Counted from the stretch's first letter, positions 24,679 through 33,668 are shown. The stretch is 38,828 nt of DNA from Leptospirales bacterium (GCA_016788865.1 JAEUSB010000089.1:1-38828); one strand, 5' to 3'. Notes: a model not told the origin generated them from the letters alone. Program-made: numbers and translations.

Positions 24679-25310
24679 TCTGGTCTATTCATCCCGTTAA
24701 TCCTGAAAAGAGAATTATTTCCTGGATTGTCGAGGCATTGACTCAAGGCAAAGTCCTCATCCTGCCCACCGATACGGTCTACGCTTTCGCCTGCGCGTCC
24801 GATTCTCCGCGTGCCATTGAGCAAATATACAGTCTGAAGAATCTTGCAGAGAATAAACCACTGAGCTTGCTCTGTACGGATCTGGCCATGGCCAGCAAGT
24901 ATGCCCAGGGGATTTCAAATTCTGTGTTCCGCTTCATGAAAGCTTCGACCCCCGGTCCTTTTACCTTCCTGTTTAAGGCCAATCGGAACATGGATCGTCG
25001 CGCCACGGGCAAACGCAAAGAGGTCGGAATCCGTATTGTAGATCATGTGCTGATCCAGGAAGTCGTTGGGCAGCTTGAGATTCCGCTCCTGTCGACAAGC
25101 GTTCCGTATGAGGATTTCTTTATCGATCCTGAGATTCTCGACTCAACCTACGGCAAAAGAGTCCATGCTGTCGTGGATGGCGGTGTGCGCGAAAATACCG
25201 GTTCAACCATTCTCAATTGCGTGGAAGGAGAAATAACGGTTGAACGCCGTGGCGCGGGTGCAGAAATTCTTGCGCGACTCGGGCTGGATGAATTTATTTC
25301 ACAGGAATAG
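24675..25310 (+). CDS. YciO/Sua5/YrdC-family protein
   Basis: A 211-residue protein of the family that includes threonylcarbamoyl-AMP synthase, used to make t6A37 in tRNA. Residues about 25-200 hold the RNA/nucleotide-binding fold: VLILPTDTVYAFACAS, IYSLKNLAENKPLSLLC (the KxR...P region in variant form), TPGPFTFLF, KEVGIRIVDH and a late GSTILNC strand. Length without the SUA5 extension fits YciO or TsaC. Telling the two apart needs a tree. The start is TTG, overlapping the upstream stop (TTGA); no ATG lies near. Confidence 0.85.
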   Translation: MIWSIHPVNPEKRIISWIVEALTQGKVLILPTDTVYAFACASDSPRAIEQIYSLKNLAENKPLSLLCTDLAMASKYAQGISNSVFRFMKASTPGPFTFLFKANRNMDRRATGKRKEVGIRIVDHVLIQEVVGQLEIPLLSTSVPYEDFFIDPEILDSTYGKRVHAVVDGGVRENTGSTILNCVEGEITVERRGAGAEILARLGLDEFISQE

Positions 25311-25345
25311 CGCCTTCGCGCAACTAAACATACTTAGAGGAAGTC

Positions 25346-26071
25346 ATGTCCGGACATTCTAGATGGGCCAATATCAAGCACAGAAAAGAAGGCGCAGACA
25401 AGAAGCGTGGTGCTGCATTTACCAAGATATCTAAAGAGCTCATGGTTGCTGCCCGACTGGGTGGCTCAGATCCGGCCTCTAACGCACGGCTTCGTATTGC
25501 GGTTTCAAAAGCGCGTGCGGCCAACATGCCCAGGGATAACATTGAAAGGGCCGTGAAAAAAGGTGCTGGTGAGCTGGAAGGGATTACGTACGAGGAAGTG
25601 TTGTACGAGATCTTTGCGCCTGGCGGCGTAGGCATCCTTGTGGAAGCACTGACAGACAAGAAATCCAGAACAACGCCAGAAATCAAAAGCATGCTGAACA
25701 AGTACGGTGCAAACCTGGCGGCAGAGGGCGCTGTTTCTCGAAACTTTGAAAGGAAAGGGGTTATCATCCTCGAGCGGAACGGCCAGAAAGAGGATGAATG
25801 GATGGAATTTGCCCTGGAAGCCGGCGCAGATGACTTCATTCCGCAAGACGAATATTTTGAGCTGCGGTCCAGGCCGGAAGATTACGCACTCTTGCAGGAG
25901 AAGCTGGCAGAAAAAGGGGCACAGGCACTGGAATCCGGAATCAAATTCGTTCCCCTGGCTGGAACTGAAATGAAAATGGGAGAGGGTGAGCAGCTGGATA
26001 AAATTCAGAAATTTCTGGATGCGCTGGAAGATCACGACGACGTGCAGTTGGTCTCGAGCAATCTGGTTTGA
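25346..26071 (+). CDS. yebC: YebC/PmpR (TACO1) family protein
   Basis: A 241-residue cytosolic protein with the invariant N-terminus MSGHSRWANIKHRKEGADKK, the PRDNIERAVKKGAGELEG motif and the YEVLYEIFAPGGVG-like segment. The family was first described as transcriptional regulators. More recent work places several members on the ribosome, where they help translation through proline stretches. A strong AGAGGAA precedes the ATG. It forms a yebC-ruvC-ruvA operon as in many bacteria; its stop overlaps the ruvC start (TGATG). Confidence 0.95.
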   Translation: MSGHSRWANIKHRKEGADKKRGAAFTKISKELMVAARLGGSDPASNARLRIAVSKARAANMPRDNIERAVKKGAGELEGITYEEVLYEIFAPGGVGILVEALTDKKSRTTPEIKSMLNKYGANLAAEGAVSRNFERKGVIILERNGQKEDEWMEFALEAGADDFIPQDEYFELRSRPEDYALLQEKLAEKGAQALESGIKFVPLAGTEMKMGEGEQLDKIQKFLDALEDHDDVQLVSSNLV

Positions 26072-26574
26072 TGCGCATCCTGGCCTTTGATCCTGGCTAC
26101 GCCATCACAGGCTGGGGAATCGTTGAAGATCCGCCGTTGCGCGCCATTGCATTTGGTGCCATCACTACGCCGGCAGCGGAAAAGCCCGAGCGTCGATTGT
26201 TCAAAATTTTGGAAGCTTCAAGGGGACTGATTCGCGAACACAAACCAGAAGCCGTGGTTGTTGAAACTCTATTCGTGAATAAGAATGCAAAGACTGCCGG
26301 TGGCGTCTATGAAGCACGCGGCGTGATTCTTGCGGCGATTGGCGAAAGCCAGCTTGAACTCATTTCGCTGGGCCCTGGAACCATAAAGAAAGCCGTCACG
26401 GGAAATGGACAGGCCAAGAAGAACGCAGTTCATACCATGGTGCAGAAGCTCCTTGGAATTTCTCATGCAATTCGCCCTGACGACACGGCAGACGCGCTTG
26501 CGGGGGCCATCGCCGGGCTATTTGCAGCTAAACGCAATCTCGTTCAGAAGAGAATCCGGAGTGTGCTCAAATGA
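26071..26574 (+). CDS. ruvC: Holliday junction resolvase RuvC
   Basis: Endonuclease that cuts Holliday junctions made by recombination, working with RuvAB. 167 residues, normal length. The acidic catalytic set is visible: Asp7 in ILAFDPGY, Glu65 in VVVETLF, and the two Asp residues of RPDDTADALA. The KKAVTGNGQAKK segment for DNA contact is also conserved. The start is taken as ATG 26071, overlapping the yebC stop, in place of the TTG one codon earlier. The ruvA start overlaps its end (ATGA). Confidence 0.95.
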   Translation: MRILAFDPGYAITGWGIVEDPPLRAIAFGAITTPAAEKPERRLFKILEASRGLIREHKPEAVVVETLFVNKNAKTAGGVYEARGVILAAIGESQLELISLGPGTIKKAVTGNGQAKKNAVHTMVQKLLGISHAIRPDDTADALAGAIAGLFAAKRNLVQKRIRSVLK

Positions 26575-27161
26575 TTTCCGGAATTCAAGGGACCGTGGCC
26601 CGCTTCGGTGCATCGTCTGTATTCATACTGGCCGGCGGTCTTGAGTACGAGGTTCTGGTGCCGCTTAACGTCTTTGATTTGTTGGAGCGGCAGAAACCTG
26701 GAACAGAAGTTCGTCTCTACATTCACCACCACTTTTCCCAGGAAGACCAGCGCCTGTACGGTTTTATTGAGCCGGAGCAGCGCGAGGTGTTTCGCGCGTT
26801 GATTCAATTGCAGGGAATGGGGCCGGCGCTTGTGCTTTCTGTTTTGAGTCACTACGACGGAGCAACGCTATTGCAACTGTGCGAATCGGGTAATGTGGAT
26901 GCGCTCAAGCAAATCCCGCGCGTCGGTGACAAAACCGCAAGGCGCATGGTTTTTGAAATCACTGGAAAGAAGGATCGCTTCAAGAAGCTGCTTTCGGGCA
27001 AGCAGAAGGTCAGTGCGCGCGAATCGGATCAGGACCTGGCCCGGGAAGCCCTGGTCCAACTTGGCTACCGTGAGCAGCAGGTAAATGAAGCGTTCAAAAA
27101 ACTCGATCCAAAGCCCACAACGGCGGCTGATTGGATTACGCAGACTCTCCGGAACTTATAA
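26571..27161 (+). CDS. ruvA: Holliday junction branch migration protein RuvA
   Basis: DNA-binding subunit that holds the four-way junction flat for the RuvB motor. 196 residues, normal. Domain I begins MISGIQGTVARFG and includes HHFSQEDQRLYGF. Domain II has the helix-hairpin-helix motifs LQGMGPALVLSVLS and IPRVGDKTARRMVFEI. A flexible linker follows, then domain III (REALVQLGYREQQVNEAFKKL), which contacts RuvB. ruvB is not in the window. The last gene of the run; no clear terminator directly follows. Confidence 0.95.
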   Translation: MISGIQGTVARFGASSVFILAGGLEYEVLVPLNVFDLLERQKPGTEVRLYIHHHFSQEDQRLYGFIEPEQREVFRALIQLQGMGPALVLSVLSHYDGATLLQLCESGNVDALKQIPRVGDKTARRMVFEITGKKDRFKKLLSGKQKVSARESDQDLAREALVQLGYREQQVNEAFKKLDPKPTTAADWITQTLRNL

Positions 27162-27182
27162 GGAAAACTATTCCCTCCGCCG

Positions 27183-27346
27183 ACCTGCCGGGCGAGGTCC
27201 GCTCTGCGATTCCGGGCAGGTGCGCTGGCGCTTGCTGCAAATCCGGCACGGAGCACCGGAGTGAACGTTATGTAGGTCGAACTCAAAATAGGTCAGCTTT
27301 CAGGGTTTTTGGCTTGAACGAACAAGAGAGATCGCTCTAACTGAGC
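27183..27346 (+). promoter_or_regulatory. Structured leader with serial hairpins before a small ORF
   Basis: The gap 27162-27359 contains a series of short stems: ACCTGCC/GGCAGGT (27183-27189/27215-27221), TCCGG/CCGGA (27242-27246/27256-27260), CTTG-AACGAA-CAAG (27313-27326) and GCTC-TAACT-GAGC (27334-27346). The last ends just before the GAGGG ribosome-binding site of the small ORF. Read on the minus strand, the last stem looks like a tRNA D-arm but lacks the conserved GG and a matching tRNA body. It may be a cis-regulatory leader. Confidence 0.35.
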
Positions 27347-27359
27347 TAAAGAGGGTCTT

Positions 27360-27572
27360 ATGCTAAGAGAGATCAATGCTTCATGGTCCAATAATACCGC
27401 AAGTCATCAGGTTTCAAAGAGCGCCTTCACGCGCGAGAATATGCCGCCTCCGGTTCATCTGATGAGTGAGTTGGATTCCAACCGTCAGTCCGACACAGAC
27501 CACAGAAACTCCGGCGCCGATACAACGCCGCAGTCGGCGCTTTCGAACATCAAAGTTAACGTTCTGGCCTGA
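27360..27572 (+). CDS. Small hypothetical protein (70 residues)
   Basis: A polar, probably disordered peptide rich in Asn, Ser, Asp and Thr, with a hydrophobic end (SNIKVNVLA). There is no signal peptide or membrane helix. AAAGAGGG sits 4 nt before the ATG, which argues for a real gene, and a series of hairpins precedes it. Its 3' end overlaps the convergent DUF115 gene by 17 nt. No family recognised; a chance ORF is still possible. Confidence 0.45.
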   Translation: MLREINASWSNNTASHQVSKSAFTRENMPPPVHLMSELDSNRQSDTDHRNSGADTTPQSALSNIKVNVLA

Positions 27573-29313
27573 AGTAAGGTTTCAGAGCTCGTTTCAGGAA
27601 GCTGATGGCGTCTGCCTCAGCTTTGCTTCTGAGTTTTTCACTGCGTTCTTTCCCAAGCTTTTCCCTATTTCTCGCCTCGTAGACTTCTGATCGGCGCAGT
27701 AAGACGCGCGTGGAAGGATAACGGTCAAAGAATGCCGTGGGTTTCTCTGCCAGACGAAGCAGATCCTGGTATAACGTTAGATTAGCAGGATGAGCATAGG
27801 TGGCCAGAGGGGCGGAAGTCGAGAGGAGGGTTGATAGATCTTTCAGATCTGGGAGGTCGTTCAGGTAGGCCACCGGGTCTTCGAGGCGCTCGGCGTTCTC
27901 AATGAGCGCGCCCTCCGGATTCAAATGGATCACGCGAACACCGCTTCTGGGAATCGAATCCTCAAACCAGCTGCGGTACAGGTCCAGGACATAATCTGAA
28001 CTCGTAAGTCCACCTTCAACGGCAGGAACTCTGCGTATTTCGCGTTTGCGAAAGACTGCCTGATTGATGCTTTCGAGCGACGTAGTGCGCTTGAGCAGTG
28101 TGAGCCACTTTTCATTGTGATGGGTGCCCGTAGAATGGATTTCCCCTCCTGTGTAAGCCATGTCCAGTCCCAATAGAAAGATTGGATCGCAACCTAGAAA
28201 GCGCAGCAGTTCGAACCCCGTTGTGGCCACGGAACCACCGGATTGCAGATCTCCAACAGGACCGTGCAATGTCTCCACGTAGTCCGTTCCCGGCGTTGCT
28301 TCGCGGCCAAATGTGCCATCATGGTGCGTATTGTATTTGGCCGTGGTTGAAAATGCAACTCCTCGAGGATTTGTATTCCGAAACACCAGTGGATTGGCGA
28401 CTATGTCAGCGAAGAGTATCATCGAGGAAAGGTCCGCACCAAGAAAATGAAACAACGTATGCTTCTGTGCGTCGAGTGTGCAGAGTGCATGGGGTTTGAT
28501 ACCCATTCCAAGCATCGCCTTTACGGAGGTATCACACGCAAGAACAAACGCCTTGTTATGCGCTGCCTCAAGCAAATGACGGCTCCGTCTGAGTGATGGT
28601 CCGGCCCCGACGAGCATTCCCGGTTGGCCGCGCAGACAATCCTTCCAGGCAATTACGCCCTCGCGCTCATTTGATTGAACCTCAGGTGATAGATGTCGCG
28701 AATTGATAAGAATATGCTTCAGCCAGGTCTTTTCAAATTCAAAACGCGTCAGCAAGTCCGACATCTTCGCGCGCAATATGTTTCGAGTTTGCTTTTCAAT
28801 TTCCTGATAGAAGAGCGGCTCGAGTCGCACGGAAGGAGCATGCATGGCTCGCCGTACTCCGCGGAATCTTTCGGCGGGGATGGACTCAAGATAGATCCGC
28901 AAATACTCAAGCATGCCCGGACCGGCGAACAGATGTGATCCTGGCCGATCCAGGAAATCCAGCAGTGGCCCCGCAATCAATGCACTTGCAAGCTCGAAAC
29001 GATGATCCACTGCAATACAAACTTGATCGGGCTTTAGAACCCGGGTAACTTCAGCCAGGAGTTCCAGGTTGCCAATGCCTGGAATGAGAATGATCTCGCG
29101 CCCGGTCCATCGCTCGGCGTCAGCAGGGAGGAGTCGCCGGGCTTCTTCGCGCGGATGACTGGAGCTCAGCGCCCGACCACGCTCATCGAGGATCAGCAGC
29201 CCTTTGTCGCTATTTTCGAGCCGGAAATGGCCCGGATTTGCGGTGGAAAAAATTTGCAGATACGGTTTTCTTTTTAGAATGGACTGCAGGCTTTGCTCGC
29301 GATTTCTTTCCAT
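27556..29313 (-). CDS. DUF115 motility-associated factor (Maf-type) glycosyltransferase-like protein
   Basis: About 585 residues. The central DUF115/MptE-like Rossmann region carries GMLVGAGPSLRRS, AFVLACDTSVKAML, IKPHALCTLDAQKHTLFHF, GGSVATTGFELLRFLGCDPI and FLLGLDMAYTGG. These are the landmarks of Maf proteins that add nonulosonic acid-type sugars to flagellins or other surface proteins in several bacteria. The N-terminal third is a variable domain. The frame is open to ATG 29394, only 18 nt from the smc start. I prefer ATG 29313, which gives the family-like MERNREQSLQSILKRKPYL opening and leaves about 100 nt for promoters. Divergent from smc. Confidence 0.85.
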   Translation of the reverse strand: MERNREQSLQSILKRKPYLQIFSTANPGHFRLENSDKGLLILDERGRALSSSHPREEARRLLPADAERWTGREIILIPGIGNLELLAEVTRVLKPDQVCIAVDHRFELASALIAGPLLDFLDRPGSHLFAGPGMLEYLRIYLESIPAERFRGVRRAMHAPSVRLEPLFYQEIEKQTRNILRAKMSDLLTRFEFEKTWLKHILINSRHLSPEVQSNEREGVIAWKDCLRGQPGMLVGAGPSLRRSRHLLEAAHNKAFVLACDTSVKAMLGMGIKPHALCTLDAQKHTLFHFLGADLSSMILFADIVANPLVFRNTNPRGVAFSTTAKYNTHHDGTFGREATPGTDYVETLHGPVGDLQSGGSVATTGFELLRFLGCDPIFLLGLDMAYTGGEIHSTGTHHNEKWLTLLKRTTSLESINQAVFRKREIRRVPAVEGGLTSSDYVLDLYRSWFEDSIPRSGVRVIHLNPEGALIENAERLEDPVAYLNDLPDLKDLSTLLSTSAPLATYAHPANLTLYQDLLRLAEKPTAFFDRYPSTRVLLRRSEVYEARNREKLGKERSEKLRSKAEADAISFLKRALKPYFRPER

Positions 29314-29412
29314 CTGCGTTCCAGAATGGTAAGGATTGTAAATCCAGCCCCGTTTGCGAGCGATTTCACGCAGTATGCTGAAACGATTCTTCATTCTTAG
29401 TGACTTGAATTA

Positions 29413-32166
29413 ATGGAATTTCTAAAAAAGATCCGTCTGGTCGGCTTCAAATCATTTGCCGATGAAACTATCATTGAATGCGGTCCCGGGATCACGGCCG
29501 TGGTTGGGCCAAACGGTTGTGGGAAATCCAACATCCTCGACGCCGTGCGCTGGGTCCTCGGCGAGCGGTCGCCCAAAGGGCTTCGCGCCAAGAGCATGGA
29601 AGATGTCATTTTCCTTGGTTCCGAAACCAGAAACTCCGGCGGTTTTGCGGAGGTTGAGATATACTTTAACAATACCAATCGCCTGCTTTCGCTGGATCAG
29701 GATGAAGTTTCCATAGGTCGTCGCGTTTTCGTAAGCTCAGGAAGCGAGTATCTCTTAAATGGCCGCCGGGTTCCCAGAAAGGAAATTGAAAAGGTCCTCA
29801 TGGATACAGGGATCGGCAAGACCGCTTACTCCATTATGGAGCAGGGCAGGATGTCAGAGATTCTAAAGGCTTCGCCGGAAGACAGGCGCATTCTGTTTGA
29901 TGAAGCTGCAGGGGTGTCGCGATTCAAAGCAGAGCGCGAAGAAACCCTTGAGCGTCTTAAAGCAACGGAGCAGAATCTGCTTCGACTGGATGATATTCTA
30001 AAGGGAAAGCGCGAGGAGATTGACCATCTCGAGAAGCAGGCAAAGAAAACGCGTCAATACCTGAAGCTCAAAGAGCACCTGGACAAGAGCGATAAGAAAC
30101 TACGGTATATTCAGTATCGTGACCTGGCAGAACGGAAGAATGCAGGTGTTTCAAAGCTCGGTGATCTTACAAAAAAACGCGACGAGCTCATGGCCGCCAT
30201 TGCCGAACGAGAGAAGAAATCTGAAGATCTGGCAAACCTCACAGAAAACGAATCCGAGGAAATGCATCGTCTGGACCGGGATTACCATCAGGCTATTGCC
30301 CGCCTGGAATCTCTTAACCGCGACAAAGAACGTGTGGCTGGCGAGGTTGCCGGCCGGGATCAGAAAATGCAGACGCTCGTAGGGCGGAAGCAGGCAGAAG
30401 AAAAGAATCGTACATCAATTGAAAAGAAATACGAGACCTCTACGCAGCTTGAGTTGAACCTCGGTGCGGAAATTGAAGCTTTGAAGGACGCTGCCCTTCG
30501 TTTGGAAGAAGTCATCTCGAAGCGCGAAACTCAGATCCGCAAATACGTCGAACAGGAAGAAGCCAACCAGAACGAACTTCGCAAGAGCGAAGCCGAGCAG
30601 GAGCACCTGGTTTCGGAAATGCGGCGCGTAACAGACGAGCTTGTCCAGGAACTCGAAGCCAAGCAAAAGGATATTGTCAGTCATGAAGCGGCGCGCAAGA
30701 AACTGAACGATGCTTTTGCAAAAGAAGCAGACACTACAATCGAACGCCTGGCTGCCCTGGAGCAGAAGTTAAAAGCATCGGATACAAATGGTGCAAAAGA
30801 AATTTTAAGTAAGCTCAAGATCGCCGAGCTTCGGAAGTTATTCGACGAAGCCGACGAACTCGATGCAAAGCTGCGTGGCGTTTTGTTTGGAAAGACCGGC
30901 TTGCTGACTCGGAAAGAGCAGCTGGATGTTTCTATGGAACAGATCCGGAAACGCCGCGATCAATTGCAGAAAGAAAATGCCGGACTATTTGAGAAACGCA
31001 AGCAAGATCTCTCGCAAAATGAGAAAGACAAGAATCGAAAAATTGAAATCGAGCTGGAAATCCGTTCCGCAGAAGAACGCCTAAAATCTTCGTCGCAGGG
31101 ACTTGAAAGCATTCGCACACAGCTTGAAGAGATTAAGGAGCGGATCACCTATTTGGCCCAGGAAGTCAATGAGGCCAAAAGCGCCCTCGATCGGCTGAAG
31201 GAAGAGGAAAAGGAAGTCGCGAAAGAAATTGCCCAGCTGCGTAAGTCCAGTGACTCGCAGAAGAATGAAATGGAAGGAATGCGCGGGAAGATTGAACGCA
31301 AGCATAAAGAGATCAACGATCTAAAAGAAAAATACCGCCGCGACCGTGAGCAACTCGACCGTGTTCTTCCGGCCATTGGTGAACAGGAACGTCTGGTAGA
31401 GCATATTGGCGATGATATTCGCGAACTGGTTGAGAATCTCTACAATGACTTCCAGACAGATATTCAAGAGATTGAAAACGAGTTTGCCGGCGACGCTTCA
31501 AAGTTCAAGGAACAGGAAGCAGAATTCCGCAGGATCCGCCAGGAAATTCAGTCGCTTGGTCAGTTCAATGCACTGGCAATCGAAGAGTTGGGACGGGCCA
31601 CTGAAGCACACGATCTACTCATGGACCAACGGAAAGATATCGAGGCTGCGCGGAAGAATATTCTTGAAGTGCTCCATGAAACGGACGCACGCTCGCGCGA
31701 GATATTTCTGGATAACTTTCTTAGAATTCAGAATAATTTTCAGGAAGTATTTCAATCGCTCTTCGGCGGTGGAAAGGCAAGCCTGAGCCTGACTAATCCG
31801 GAAGATCCGCTTCAGGGCGGTGTGGAGATCATGGTTCAGCCTCCAGGTAAGAAAAACTCAAGTATCACGCTGCTTTCTGGTGGGGAGCAAAACATGACGG
31901 CAATTGCGCTGATGTTTGCAACCTATCTGGTACGTCCGTCGCCGTTTTGCTTTCTTGATGAGATCGACGCACCGCTCGATGAAAACAACGTGCTGCGTTT
32001 CCTGCGCATGCTCGGAACGTTTGTCAATCGCTCGCAATTCCTAGTCATCACCCACTGCAAGCAAACGATGGCTCGCGCCAGCAACATCTTTGGTGTTACG
32101 CAGGAAGAAGCGGGAGTGAGTCGAATTGTATCGGTTCAATTAACGGAGGCTGCGCGGAGCGGCTAA
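29413..32166 (+). CDS. smc: Chromosome segregation SMC protein, short form without a canonical hinge
   Basis: Condensin ATPase that organises and segregates the chromosome. The N-terminal head (residues 1 to about 165) has the Walker A VVGPNGCGKSNILDAVRWVLGE in shortened form GPNGCGKSN, KSMEDVIFLGS and the Q-loop region. The C-terminal head (about 740-917) has the signature LLSGGEQNMTAIAL, Walker B FCFLDEIDAPLDENN and a final H-loop ITHCKQTMARA. Between them are two coiled-coil arms of about 280 residues each. The 917-residue length is roughly 250 short of typical bacterial SMC. At the midpoint (about residues 457-500) there is only a short charged segment where the globular hinge with its conserved Gly motifs should be. 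The stop overlaps the next start (TAATG). Confidence 0.92.
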   Translation: MEFLKKIRLVGFKSFADETIIECGPGITAVVGPNGCGKSNILDAVRWVLGERSPKGLRAKSMEDVIFLGSETRNSGGFAEVEIYFNNTNRLLSLDQDEVSIGRRVFVSSGSEYLLNGRRVPRKEIEKVLMDTGIGKTAYSIMEQGRMSEILKASPEDRRILFDEAAGVSRFKAEREETLERLKATEQNLLRLDDILKGKREEIDHLEKQAKKTRQYLKLKEHLDKSDKKLRYIQYRDLAERKNAGVSKLGDLTKKRDELMAAIAEREKKSEDLANLTENESEEMHRLDRDYHQAIARLESLNRDKERVAGEVAGRDQKMQTLVGRKQAEEKNRTSIEKKYETSTQLELNLGAEIEALKDAALRLEEVISKRETQIRKYVEQEEANQNELRKSEAEQEHLVSEMRRVTDELVQELEAKQKDIVSHEAARKKLNDAFAKEADTTIERLAALEQKLKASDTNGAKEILSKLKIAELRKLFDEADELDAKLRGVLFGKTGLLTRKEQLDVSMEQIRKRRDQLQKENAGLFEKRKQDLSQNEKDKNRKIEIELEIRSAEERLKSSSQGLESIRTQLEEIKERITYLAQEVNEAKSALDRLKEEEKEVAKEIAQLRKSSDSQKNEMEGMRGKIERKHKEINDLKEKYRRDREQLDRVLPAIGEQERLVEHIGDDIRELVENLYNDFQTDIQEIENEFAGDASKFKEQEAEFRRIRQEIQSLGQFNALAIEELGRATEAHDLLMDQRKDIEAARKNILEVLHETDARSREIFLDNFLRIQNNFQEVFQSLFGGGKASLSLTNPEDPLQGGVEIMVQPPGKKNSSITLLSGGEQNMTAIALMFATYLVRPSPFCFLDEIDAPLDENNVLRFLRMLGTFVNRSQFLVITHCKQTMARASNIFGVTQEEAGVSRIVSVQLTEAARSG

Positions 32167-33626
32167 TGCGTTTCTGCGGCTACGTCTTCATCAGTCTGTT
32201 GCTGGCGGGAAGTTCGCTTTTGGCTCAGACCGAGCACTTCAATTCAAAGTCAGAAGCGCGCCTCATTTTCCTGCCTTTTGATAACGAGGCCAGAGATCCG
32301 TCCCTGGAGTATTTGAGCCGTGGAATACCTGAGACCATGGTTTCCAGTTTCTCTGACATTGGTTTTGTGGATGAGAAGATTCTTAAAACCCTGGTGATCA
32401 GACCTGAAGGGCAGCCCGGGCAGGGGATCTCACGCGATTCAGGCTTGCGTCGGGCGTTTCTTGATCTGGGCGTTGCCAACCTGACAGAAGAACTCTATAC
32501 GCTGCGAAACAAAGGGGACCTGGTTGGGATCGCTCGGCGATTGAACGCCCGTTACCTGATCCTGGGATCTTTTAGCGCCGGTGAAGCGGATAACTCAGGG
32601 GATAGGCCGGCTAACGTTCGAGCTGTCTTCTTTGACGCGCGAACCGGACGCCGTAGCGAAGAAAAATTAACCGGTACGACGCGAACCCTGTACGAAGCTT
32701 TGCCGGAGCTTGCTGGCCGTTTGAAAAAGAACGTGGTCAAGCCAGTGCAATTCCCCATTCAATTTGAAAGTACGGAAGAAGGTGGAATGGTCTTCCTGGA
32801 TGATCAGTATCTGGGTCGGACGCCATTTACATGGAACCTGCCGGCGGGAAACTACCGGATGCGTTTTGAGCAGGATGGCAAGAAACGTATCGATCAAATT
32901 CTGGAAATTTCCGGCCCGCGTACAGTGCGCCTTGAGTCAAAGCCGCTTCAGGAATATGGGGCACTCAAAGTCGATTCAGAACCGTCTGGTGCGGAGGTGT
33001 TCCTCGATGTGACGAAAATCGGAGTTACACCTCTGGTGCGAAATGATCTTCCGACTGGTGCTCATCGTGTACGCGTATCGCTAAAAGGACACGTGGATCG
33101 GTTCGCGGGTGTGGAAATAACAAGCAGGCCCACTGAATTGGCTCTCATTCTTACTCCGGGTGATACAAAGAAGGTTTTTCGCGATCCAGACTATGTTGTG
33201 CTCGATTGGAATTATCATGACCTTTCGTTCTATTCATTTGTGAATGCAATGGCATTCTACGGTGGATGGATCTACTTTCAGGTTCAGGCAAACCGCATTC
33301 ACAATTCGATTCGTCCCATGGTTACAACAATTGGTATTACTGAATTCCTGGCCCCGCGCGATAGTGCGCTTGCTTTATACCAGAGCCAGCTACTCGAAGA
33401 GAATCGGGTCAAAGTGCATGCCCAGGTGAGAAACGCAAAAGCAAGTGGAATCGCAGGCGGGCTAATGCTGGTGCTAACGGGTGCCTTTATGTGGCGCGGG
33501 ATGGCACTGGATGCGCGCGAAACAGGCGAACTCGGGATGCGGCCTATCTTCTTTTCAGGGACGGAGTATCGTGGAAGCATAAATCCAGGTCAGCGCTGGG
33601 ACCTGGGCCTGAGTATGCGGTTTTAG
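32166..33626 (+). CDS. Exported PEGA-domain protein
   Basis: A 486-residue envelope protein. A signal peptide ends near residue 20 (SSLLA-QT). Residues about 30-190 resemble a TolB-N/CsgG-like periplasmic domain (LIFLPFDNEARDP, LNARYLILGSFSAGEADN). Two PEGA domains follow at about 196-263 (GGMVFLDDQYLGRTPFTW) and 264-335 (PSGAEVFLDVTKIGVTPLV), a fold seen in surface-layer and peptidoglycan-associated proteins. Near residues 435-455 is a hydrophobic segment, so the C-terminal part may be membrane-bound. Its start overlaps the smc stop. The function is unknown. Confidence 0.8.
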   Translation: MRFCGYVFISLLLAGSSLLAQTEHFNSKSEARLIFLPFDNEARDPSLEYLSRGIPETMVSSFSDIGFVDEKILKTLVIRPEGQPGQGISRDSGLRRAFLDLGVANLTEELYTLRNKGDLVGIARRLNARYLILGSFSAGEADNSGDRPANVRAVFFDARTGRRSEEKLTGTTRTLYEALPELAGRLKKNVVKPVQFPIQFESTEEGGMVFLDDQYLGRTPFTWNLPAGNYRMRFEQDGKKRIDQILEISGPRTVRLESKPLQEYGALKVDSEPSGAEVFLDVTKIGVTPLVRNDLPTGAHRVRVSLKGHVDRFAGVEITSRPTELALILTPGDTKKVFRDPDYVVLDWNYHDLSFYSFVNAMAFYGGWIYFQVQANRIHNSIRPMVTTIGITEFLAPRDSALALYQSQLLEENRVKVHAQVRNAKASGIAGGLMLVLTGAFMWRGMALDARETGELGMRPIFFSGTEYRGSINPGQRWDLGLSMRF

Positions 33627-33668
33627 TCCCCAAAAAATCCTGAAGGCATCCAAAATTCTTTTTTGCGA

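Noticed and set aside
27290..27360. A real tRNA gene on the minus strand
   Set aside because: Only a D-arm-like hairpin is present. The acceptor, anticodon and T arms do not pair, and the D-loop GG is missing.
29313..29413. DUF115 and smc starts only 18 nt apart as an unusual divergent promoter
   Set aside because: The close spacing depends on using ATG 29394; the better start at 29313 leaves about 100 nt, an ordinary gap.
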